A stretch of DNA of 64,000 nucleotides, taken from positions 228,001 to 292,000 of the forward strand of contig JAQGDQ010000215.1 in NCBI GenBank assembly GCA_030141605.1. Reading direction: 5' to 3'. The translations under genes were made by a program, and so were the position numbers. This stretch comes from Tubiluchus corallicola (lineage: Eukaryota; Priapulida; Priapulimorpha; Priapulimorphida; Tubiluchidae). Shown here in pieces: positions 12,901 through 24,900 of the stretch. The notes beneath the pieces are model-generated. The model ran no database searches, was not told where the DNA came from, and saw nothing but the letters and a program-made list of their open reading frames with translations. The stretch's first letter is position 1, and the number at the start of each line of letters is the position of its first letter.

Positions 12901-15900
12901 ACTTATTTCATTTTTACTAACTGCTCCTTGATTAATTTCTGCTGGCTGCTTCTAATCTCAATTTATCGCTAGCTACTTAAGTTGCCTAGACGACTTTTTA
13001 AATAAGTTTAATACGTTAAAATATCAAGTTGCTTAATTTATCGGCGTCGGGACTCGGGTTATACAATAGCGGCATTTAACCCTTTCAACATCCGCAGCGG
13101 GACAACAATTATCATGTGAGCACTTGGTCTTGCATCAGATAAACACAGTAAATGAATGGGGGCATTATAAGGGGACACGCTCAGGGCTGAACTTCCTCTG
13201 GTCTGTCAACGTGCTATTTTATTTACCGAGACCCATTCATAAAACGGATCACAGGCAATATCTTGTGTTTTAAGTTCAGTGACTTTCAGCAATCGCAAGA
13301 GTACGTAAGCCTGGCTATGGTAATGGCGCTGTATATTTACACATGTTATTATAGGCTTGAAAAATCACGAAACTGCCAGGGAGGAGTCGAATGTGAATAA
13401 TTCATAAAGCAGCTATTTAGACAGGTGGTGGGCGGTGGGTGTGTGCTGTCTCTCCAGCAAATTAGTCAATTCAGCAAGCCTGGATAGGCAAGTGGGTGGC
13501 AACATAAAGGTCCTCGTAACTTGTAAAAATAATTAGTTAATAAATTATTCACCACACAATTCAGCCATAAATGTTCATAAATAACTCAATAATAATTATT
13601 ACTAAATTATTTACTGAAAATGGAACGATATGCTGATAATTTATTACGTAATTACTTTTGCAAAGTGATCATTTATTACGTAATTAATTTTTATAAGAAA
13701 AACTGTCGTATATCAACTGTTATAGAAACATGTCAGTTATTAATTTATACATAGAGATATATTGGAAATAAGCGTTATTTATATACGTATATAAATAACG
13801 CTTATTTCCAATATGGCTGCTACATATAAATTAATAACAATATATATATATATATCGTTATTATATATATATAATATAATATATTTTTTTTAAATGATTT
13901 GATTATACAATACTTTATTGTAATAAAACATACACAAAATATAAAATCACAATACACATAAATAATTCAGTATATTCAATCTCTGGAATGATGTTTTACA
14001 ATAGTATCAGATTGTTAGTAAATTACACATTATTGAAAAGACCGATGAAGCAATGTTAGTAAATAAAAAATACTTAAAGTATACAAATCAGAAATTTTTA
14101 CATCATTAAAACTACGTTGAAAGCTAAGTTTATATGTAATACACAAGTTTATAAAGAAACTTATATATTCACATTTATATTTATATACGTATAATTTTAC
14201 GCGATTAAAGACTATAACAGAAAGACTTCAAAATGGTGTACAAGGAAACGAAAATCATAACCTGGTTTTAAATCACACCATTCACAAATTTCACGGAAAA
14301 TAGCCTTGGTCCCATAAATGCCAGTTCACTCGGTTGACACGACTGCAAATGTCCCTGTTACTAGGATACAGTAAATTATTACATTTTAATGATGCCTGCA
14401 GGTGATACAGAAGAGGATTATTATTAGTCACTGTGCTGATTTCCAGGGACAGCAGCTAAGATTGGATGAAGGTGAAGTAGCTCAACTTCTCAAGTAACAG
14501 GAGCCACGTTGTAATAATATTTCTATATTGCAACTTTTGTCACAGAACAACTGTTTCTCTCTTTAAAGGAAGACAGGCTACTATCCCATTTTCAAGTCCG
14601 ATAAAAAGTATACATTTGAACACAATTAATGCTGCAAAAAGCGTTTCTGATAATTAAATATGAGATTAAAAACTTAATTAATGGCGAGTGAGCCCAACTA
14701 GTGATGATGTCACAAACTAACATAATTTTCAACAGCAAGAATATTCCATGAGCGTGTTGCACGTGTTTGCGAAAGCAAAAATTGAAGTACAGTATTCAAT
14801 GTGTTGTACTAAAACTACGCGAGTTTTAAGACAAAAATTCAAATTTCAAAAAGTCTACCACTGAGCTCACATATGAGCCGTCGAACGTGTGCACTGCATC
14901 ACAACTGAACACATCTGAACCGAAGGGACATCACCTGTGTTTTGTGCAATCCGTTTCCAAAATGCAGGCACTAGTGCCCAGCTAACTAGCAAATGGTGAA
15001 GTGTATGTAACAGCAAAGAACTTGTGGCACGAACGTGAAATTGTGTTTGTGAGGTAATACTTCTTTCACGTAACTCATTTTTGAAAAAATAGTATGTTTT
15101 CTTTCAATATTTTAGAGAGTAGATTGTTTTGACCTACAGTTCAAGATTGGCTCCGGTTTTGCTTTAATAATTTGTTGCTCATGTGTGTTGCTTGCATGTA
15201 GCATGTACTGTGTGTTAATGTCAGAATATTTTATTAAAGAAATTGTAATTATTTTGTAAAATATTGAGAACAGTATTTATGTGTCATGAAGGAAAATAAC
15301 CACGAATGTGACGTGTGAAGAGATCATATCACTGAAACTGTAGCTACAGCAACTGCAAAACACTAAAGCAGCCAGGGTAAAACGAAAAAAATCTAGAAGT
15401 CACAAAAAAAAGAAAACTGCCGAACTTCTCTCAAAGAAAATCCGCCACAGAAATTTATGGATTAAAATCTATTTCCCCGTAGGGGCCACTGGATTTACTA
15501 ACAATTGTTCTGCACAAATCTAAGACTCTAGATGGACAAAAGTATGAGAAGCTACAGCAGAATGAACGATACTGAAAGCAGCAATATCATAAATTTTACT
15601 AGTAAAAATTATCAACCGAAAATCGGAATGCAAAGGATAATTTACCAAACAGCAAAAATGTGCGTAAATAAATAAATAAATAAATAAATGATCTAATTCG
15701 TAGCTATATACAATTAAAACTTTTAGAAGCTAATTAAATGCACCCGTGCAAGTGTAAAATACTCTAGCTCAAATTCTGGTACATCAGTTTGTACGTTGTA
15801 TATACGAACGCAATCGTAACAAATTTAAATATTAATATCACTCAAAGCTACTTAATATAATGCATCGCTCGGCCAAGGTAAACTACAGCTATTATATAAT

Positions 15901-18900
15901 TAATTAGTACTACACATAATTATATATTTTCCCAAGTGGTTATCACCTAGGAATAATTAAATATGACCACTATAAGGGAGCACTGCATTATTTCTGATGA
16001 CGTTCATATAGTCATGATATAAAATAATGAACTTACCAACTACACACTACCTGTTTACCTATATCCCTGAAGTACCCATGCAGCTCAGGTCTGCACGGTA
16101 TACGCACCTCTTTGCTGTACATATACGAATAATTATTATTTGCCTAGAAACGCATGTCAATAAATACATGTAGGCCTAAATACATGAAGTTTACAGAGGA
16201 GCTATTGCTAACGTAATAATACGTAAAGCAATTTGAAAACCAGCGGTTCTCTGACGCCGCTAAATCCAGAAAAGCATAAATTGCCCAACACCTTGGAGGC
16301 CACAACTTCAAATTCTGAATTATGTTTCTGAAATGTCAAAGTTCACGAATGCTTTAACCGACCAAATTGTAACACGAGAAAATAGCACGCAGGCCGACGG
16401 CAAATGGTTATTACGTAAATTAAGTTTCAAGATTTTAGGTAGAAAAAGCAGTCAGCGCTATAATATACACTAGGATGCGGAGACGTCAGATTAATTAAGT
16501 AATGCAAATGTATTGAAATTACCTTAAATTATAAACGTGTTATAAACACTTTTACTTAAACAATGTTTTTCGTAGACTCGGTGACAAAAAATTATGTCAG
16601 TGCCGGCACATCAGTATACTAACGGCGCGTTCTGGCAGGCTGGCAGTGATGAGGTAAAGCCTAAAGCAGCTAATACAATGACAGTGTCGTCATGTCAATG
16701 TTGGTTTTTCTATTTGGCTGTAGTTTAAACTAGTTAGCACTTTCAAATCGAGAATGAATATGAACTGTGTGGGAATTTACAGTGTCGAGCAAAACTGAAT
16801 GAAAACGACCTGTAAATAAGAGAAGAAACTTCACGAAGTATGGACGTTTTGCTATGCTTTATGAACTCAGCGCCCTCTATACCAGTGTCCACGACCTCAG
16901 CAGCACACGCAACCTCAGTAAACAGAAATATTAGAGCCAAAGTGCATGGTTGTATAGGATTTAAAGGAAGGGACAAGTCACTCAGCACGTTGGGTTTTTT
17001 TAATACTGTTATCACTTGAACTTTAACTTAGAAAAATATAACAAAGAAATTTGCAAAAAACTGTCTATGAAGCATAAATATAAAAAACATACTACCACTG
17101 AATAGAAATTTTCAGGCGTGGTAGCTGCCGCCATTCACTTGAAAGTTATGACGTAACTGAGAGACTTCGTGACTTTTCGTAAGCGTGTCGTGGTTTTCCA
17201 TAAGTGCACGTTAGCTAAACTAAACTAAACCTTACCTAAACATTACCTAAACTAATTCAAACTTCTACAGCTTACCTATAATGCTGAAGTAAAAATATTA
17301 CAAAATTAGTAATTTAATTATTTTGTAATTTTTGATGAAAGACTGACAGCGCGCTACTTTCCTTCAAGATGAATGACGTTATTGGAAGAAGAATGGGCAT
17401 CGAAGCTGGGAGCAAAAACTTCTGCAACTTACCTGATGTTCACGCAAAAATATTACAAAATTAGTAATTTAATTATTTTGTAAAAACTTATTATATTTTT
17501 GATGAAAGACTGACAGCGCGCTACTTTCCTTCAAGATGAATGACGTCATTGGAAAAAGAATGGGCATCGAATGTGGGAGCAAAAACTTATGCAACTTACC
17601 TAATGTTCACGCAAAAATATTACAAAATTAGTAATTTAATTATTTTGTAAAAACTTATTATATTTTTGATGAAAGACTGACAGCGCGCTACTTTTCTTCA
17701 CGATGAATGACGTCATTGGAAGAAGAATGGGCATCGAATGTGGGAGCAAAAACTTATGCAACTTACCTAACGTTCACGCAAAAATATTACAAAATTAGTA
17801 ATTTAATTATTTTGTAAAAACTTATTATATTTTTGATGAAAGACTGACAGCGCGCTACTTTTCTTCAAGATGAATGACGTTATTGGAAGAAGAATGGGCA
17901 TCGAATGTGGGAAGAAAAACTTCTGCAACTTACCTAATGTTCACGCAAAAATATTACAAAATTAGTAATTTAATTATTTTGTAAAAACTCATTATATTTT
18001 TGATGAAAGACTGACAGCGCGCTACTTTCCTTCAAGATGAATGACGTCATTGGACGAAGAATGGGCATCGAATGTGGGAAGAAAAACTTGTTCAACTTAC
18101 CTAATGTTCACGCAAAAATATTACAAAATTAGTTATTTAATTGTTTTGTAAAAACTTATTATATTTTTGAGGAAAAATTGACAGTGCGTTACTTTTCTTC
18201 AGGACGAATGACGTCATTGGAAGAAGAATGAACATTGAAAGTTGGAGCGCCCAGGCATGAAGTAATCGCAACTTTAAGCTTAAAGGGTTGGCCTTTTTTA
18301 AGGTAGGACTTGTTTGTATTAAATCAACCTCGATTACTTTCATCTTTTATAATCTAGCTACGACCTGGCTATATTTATGTCTACGTGTATTGTGTAACTT
18401 CATGAAATACAGTAAAACACGGTTTCCTGCAGTCAAGTCAACATCTGTAAAATTTCGGGAAACATATAATTTTCTACGACCACGCCTACATTTTTAAGTA
18501 TTTTTATTACTCAAGGCCTTTGCTTTGGAATACTCTCCCAAATTATATGAAGGACGCAGCATCTTTAGATACTTTCTAAAGATTTGCTAAAACTTATTTT
18601 TTGTGTATTGAATAGCCTAATGTCATATATAAGTTACTAATATTTATGTTGTTACTTGATTTAATTTGTAATTAACTTAATTTTGTGTTTCTTTTAATGC
18701 TAGTTATGATTGTATGTATTTACTACCTGATAATAATCTTATTGTGTTAGACATTCATAAACGCAGCCTGCTGTAATGTGTTTGCATAAGACATAAGTGA
18801 TATGCATATACGTTTGTCAGTAGCTGAGGGCTTTCTTGGAAAGCAGTGCTAAGCACTAAAGGAACTCACAAAATATTACTATAAATAAATAAGCATAGCT

Positions 18901-21900
18901 AAACATGATGTCATAAAACCTACAGATAGGGGAGACCCGGGTAAAGTGGATCACTGGGCAAAGCGGATTAAATGTATTTGCTTTTTTTCCGTAACGCGTC
19001 GCAGTCTACGCACTGTGTGATGTTAGGACATCATTTACGACCTCAACCTTTGCAAAGTTTGTCTAAGCGAGTTACACAAAAGAAAGTTTTTCACCTATTT
19101 GCTTGCGATTCTTCACTTTTATATATCATGATGTTAAATTCCACTTAGTGGAGATTTATTCGATACCGTTTTTACATATGATGGATGGTTCATTGCTGCT
19201 TCATATCAATTTATTTTTGCAAAATAAACAAAATCGGTTTAAAAGATATTGTTAGTTATGTTGAGCTCAACCGCTCCGGGCAAAGCAGATCAGTTTTGAC
19301 CGGGCAAATTGAATCAGTGACCCGTTTTGCCCGAACCATCGTTTTTCATCTCTTGACAAATTATGTACAAGTTTATTTACGTACTAGGACAGTTAGATGA
19401 AGCAAAATACATGATACATCCAAAAGAGCACAAAATCAATTACTTACCAACACAATATTCCTAAAATGACAAGAAAGACCTTGCGACATGTTACTTTTTT
19501 CTTCTTTTTGTCTGGCGTAGAACAACACTGGCACAAGACGAAGATAAACAATAGCAGATAGGTAAGAGCTAGCCATACTACAGGTATAAATCCCAGAATC
19601 ATCAATGCCTGAAAATAACCAAACCATAATGTTCGCTGGGTTTACTCTTAAAGGACAAAAAAAGGGGTAGCTGAAGTAGATTTCAGAAAACTCGCCTTAA
19701 AATACTATAATACTTTACAGCAATTTTATGCGTATATCGTACTCGCATTGAAAGGAATTTTTGTTTGTTTTCATTTAGAATCTCCCGCAATACTATTCCG
19801 AAGTCGCCATTACATGGCGTCACTATGCAAACGTAAATCAGGGGAAGAAACGGCTATGTTAAATTATGTCCCAAAAAACTTTCCGTGCAGATCTATATTA
19901 CTTAATATTTCGCTTACCTGTAGAATGACTTATGTAACTAGAAAAGAAAATTATTAATTATCTAAAATGTTTTCACCAATTAGTAAAATGTCACCGACTC
20001 ACACTCCAGGGTGCACCACTCACTAACCAAAAACGTATTTTTAATCTTATTGACAAGATACAGTAATTTAAAATTTTACCAGTTAGTGACGTGCGCGCTA
20101 CGAATGCTCTGATTATTTTTTCAAACTTTACAAAATGTTAACTAAACTTGTTTCAAATGACCTGTCGTCAAAATGCCTGCGTCTAACGGTCATCGCAGGA
20201 GTTTAAACTTACATGTTTTATACAGCATTACTGACTGACGTCCTGTATGTAAAAAGGCACTATATAAGTGATATAAAATTTCAAGACGAATTTTTTAAGC
20301 TTTATGTATATGGAGGATTTTCTTGTGCTTTAAACAACTAAATTATTATTCTAGTATTAAATTTATTTTATCTGGTTTACTAAAAGCATAACCTAAACGC
20401 TTTACGCAATCAATGAAATTCATGTTTGGAATTGAACGTGCAGTTTTGTTATATGGCCGGCAAACCAAACAAATCTAAATGGTATTGACGTGTAGCCACG
20501 TTTTCGTTTTAGTTTGCAAATTCGCAACAAAGCGTTACAGAAAAAGGCTTTGAAGCAGGGCAAAACAAACGACACACTGGGTTTAATTTGAAACTAAATT
20601 CGATTTCGACCCTTGTAAATTTGATGCGTTAGCTTAAAAGAAGACCGGACGATTGTTTAGACTCACTCTCATTTTAATTTACAGTCCAAAATATATATTT
20701 CTTGCCTATAAAAGTTAACAATTGTTCCTTATATTTGAATAATTAGCTTGCAAAGTTAATTAACGGCAATCGAACACAGCTATTGCTTACGTCAGAAACT
20801 AACCACAGTTTGTGCAATGGCAGACGTCTTCCCTGGTGCGCCAGGCACATTTGTATAAGCGTTACAGTACTGCTGAAACGCATGATGTCACGAAAAATGG
20901 GGCACGTCATATGACGTCATGAAACTAACACAGCAGTTCATGATCAGGGTTATCACGGTACCGTCTTCTATTTATCGGCCACGCGCATGTGACAAAAAGG
21001 CGTCGTTGCCAATCTTAGTAGATTCACAGAGCCGCCCGTAGCTTTGAAAGTTTAACGAAAGTTGAGTATCCCAGGTAATTATTATTTAGTCTAAGCTTTG
21101 ATTTAAAATAAGCTATTGTAGTTTTCAATATTTTAGAGCATTCTTTATTCTGAACTCGTGTATACACAATCATCCGGTTTTCCTTTAACTTAGCAATTCA
21201 ATATTCTAAAATTAGTAGCTGATTTTTCAACGTGAGCAGCTTTTTTTGGACGAATAAACTTTGTAATGAAGCCCTAAATTTCGGTTATTACTTTCAATGA
21301 GATCAATGCCAGTAAAATTAGGTGAACTTCAAGGAAGGATAACCTTTCTTTAGAACTGACAGATAAAAACTACGTTTTCTGAGCAAAACTATCTGTCAGT
21401 TGCATAGAAAGGCTGCACTTGCTTATATTTCTTCTAATTTTGCTGAAACGCTGGAAGATAATACTTCATTTGATTTAGCTTGGATGAGAGAGATTATAAA
21501 TCAAATCAATTCAAATGAGTTTCCTTCTGAAAGCTTTAAAGTAAATCATGGGGCACAATTATCGATTCTCCACGGATAGTTGTGTGAAGGCTGAGATTAG
21601 AACAAATTACCATTCGTCAAATTTGCATTCTGAAGAGCAAGAAGGCTCTCCGTACCGTGCTTGCTGGTCTTCAGAACTAGGCCTATATACTGACCCTGTT
21701 TTATTCGTGCAAGCAGTGAAGCCTTTACTCAGCTAGTGGCGTGATAATCACGGTACCATTAATAATAATTACAGACTACACGATAAGGCTCTGCCATAAT
21801 TGCAGACATCTCCAGGGTATATGGTTCGCATCTTCTCTTACGTCAATAATTTATGATCAATTAAGTTGGCATTAGATTTTCAGGCAAGAGCGCGAGAAGC

Positions 21901-24900
21901 AAGATGAAACGTGATATTGATACAAAGTAGGTTAAATTAATAATATTTTATTATAAATCGCTTTATACTACTTAACAGAAACGATATTGACTAAAACGTC
22001 ATATATTGAAGTACTAATACTGCTAGTCTAATGGCACAGATAAAGATGGCTTGCTAAAGATTTTGCTTTATTGCGTACTAACAGTTCTAAATCTCAATGT
22101 TGACTGCTCTAATTTGGCGTCATGCTTTGAGCAACATGATTTAATATAATGTAATGGATTAAAATGCAACATTTATTTTAAGTCGTATTTAGAATTTACA
22201 AACAATAGCTGTGGGCAGCTACTTTATGACTAATTTAGCTCAGATTTTTTTACTCAACTAAAACTATTGAACTGCATCAACAATGTCATTTATTAATCAG
22301 TATACATGCTTTGTCACATAACTCATTTCACACAACGATCATTTCCTTGAAGGAATGTTTCTGATTCACCAGTTCAGTGTTCATTGTTTTGGTCCGTCGC
22401 AATAGGTAAGCCATAACGTTGAGTGCTAGATCCCGGCCTGCAGAAAGCAGAAATGCACAAAATAGCTGCAACAAGAGACCGCTTCTCAAACCTTGCAGTT
22501 GCAGCTGCAACAAGAGACCGCTTCTCAAGCCTTGCAGTTGCAGCTCCAACAAGAGACCACTTCTCAAGTTGCAGCTGCAACAAGAGATCGCTTCTCAAGC
22601 CTTGCAGTTGCAGCTCCAACAAGAGACCGCTTCTCAAGCCTTGCAGTTGCAGCTCCAACAAGAGACCACTTCTCAAGTTGCAGCTGCAACAAGAGACCGC
22701 TTCTCAAGCCTTGCAGTTGCAGCTCCAGCAAGAGACCACTTCTCAAGTTGCAGCTGCAACAAGAGACCGCTTCTCAAGCCTTGCAGTTGCAGCTGTAACA
22801 AAAGGCCAACTTTCAAGCCCTACAGTTGGCAGCTATAACAAAATCCGCTTCTCAAGCCTTGCAGTTGCAACTGAAACAAAAGGCCGCTTCTCAAGCCTTG
22901 CAGTTGCAGCTCAGCTATTACAAGTTTACATAAATTTCTACGATTAGCAGGCTCTTCATGCGTTACCTACATACAAACTTCATTCAAAGTCGGTTTTACA
23001 ACAACAAACATTTTGTACAAGTCTTTACAGAAAAATACCCACTATCGTGCGGTATGTATAATGGGGAACGTCATCCACAGGTATCTTCAGGTTTTGAATG
23101 AACTTACTAAACTACAATGGTAACGTTGAAGAAGACAAAGAATCAGGGAAGCCTAGCGATCATTTTGACTTATGCTGGTATTACTTGAGACTAAAAGTAT
23201 CAGATTGGTTACTTTACAACACGACAGCATATATAGATTACTTTACAACATGACAGCATATATAGATTACTTTAAAACATTACAGCATATATAGGTTACT
23301 ATACAACATGACAACATATATAGATTACTTTACAATATGACAGCATAATAGTTACTTACAACAGGATAGCATATATAAATTACAACATGACCGAACATAT
23401 AGATTACTTCATAACACGACAGCATAACAGATTCCTTTACAACATGATAGCATATATAGATTATTTTACAACATGACAGCATATATAGATTATTTTACAA
23501 CATCACAGCATATATAGATTACTTTACAACATGACAGCATAACGGATTACTTTACAACATGACAGCATAACAGATTACTTTACAACATGACAGCATATAT
23601 AGACTACTTTGCAACATGACAGCATACTAGCTTACTTATAACAGGACAACATATATAAATTACTCTACAACATGACTGAATATATAGATTACTTTACAAT
23701 ATGACAGAATATGTAGATTACTTTACAACATGACAACATATATAGATTACTTTACAACATGACAGCATAACAGATTACTTTACAACATGACAACATATAT
23801 AGATTATTTTACAACATGACAGCATAACGGATTACTTTACAACATGACAACATATATAGATTACCGTACAACATGACAGCATAACAGATTACTTTACAAT
23901 ATGACAGCATAACGGATTACTTTACAACATGACAGCATAACAGATTACTTTACAACATGACAACATATGTAGATTACTTTACAACATGACAGCATAACGG
24001 ATTACTTTACAACATGACAACATAACAGATTACTTAACAACATGACAGCATACTACATTACTACTAACAGGACAACATATATAGATTACTCTACAACATG
24101 ACCGAATATATAGATTACTTTACAATATGACAGAATATATAGATTACATTACTGCATTACAGCAATATATAGACTACTTTACAATACGACAGCATGTAAA
24201 GGTTACTTTACAACGTGACTGTCAGCATAGGTATTTTGAGTAACTATAGTATGTTCAGGATAATAATAAATTACTACGAAGCTTGAAAATCTTCATGTAC
24301 ATTTATGTACAAAGGTTTAGCCGCTGAGAATTAGGTGAAATCAGAGAGGCGGATGGCAGTGCAATTCAAGGATTCTCGGGAGAAACAATTTAACAACCAG
24401 CGACGCTTTTCATTACAGCTCTGCGCGTATCAATTTGAGAAGCCCATCTCGTATAATCCAGCGGCTGTTATAGCCGAGGAGGAAGAGGCTGCGAGGTTGG
24501 GAAGAGGATGAGTCATTAACCTGATCAATTCGTTTTCACGACGTGACTTCGCTACACAGACGACATTCAGGGAGTCATCACACAGCTCTTCCTGTTGTTG
24601 TAAAATAATGACATGGCAAACGCCTCACGGCTGACAGAACAAAACTGAGCAAAGAGGCCATTGCTCAGTCAGATCTATTGTCTGCCCAGCAAAAATCACA
24701 TATATAGCGTTAAGTGAAAAGGTTTTTGAATAAAACCTGCATTGCAGCAGAGTAGCAACTTCCATTGAGGAACGTGTATACATGGTACAAATTCGGGGGT
24801 TAGCCATAAACAGCTTTTTAGCATGCGCAGAGCATAATCCTTGAGTACCAAATAACCAAGCCTTTGAGTGCCAGACATCTTGTATGAGCCAAATAACAGT

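Noticed and set aside
12116-12972. Three overlapping frames of 223-280 codons, the longest in the window
   Set aside because: All three frames are open because the array has almost no stop-forming words; composition is only Phe, Leu, Ser, Cys, Tyr and similar. Low-complexity repeat in an intron.
16743-17015. 90-codon minus frame considered as TTYH exon 3
   Set aside because: No acceptor in the required phase, and the true exon 3 (GLYGN motif) is at 7329-7440.
22328-22947. Several frames of 60-174 codons on both strands
   Set aside because: 39/30-bp minisatellite artefacts.
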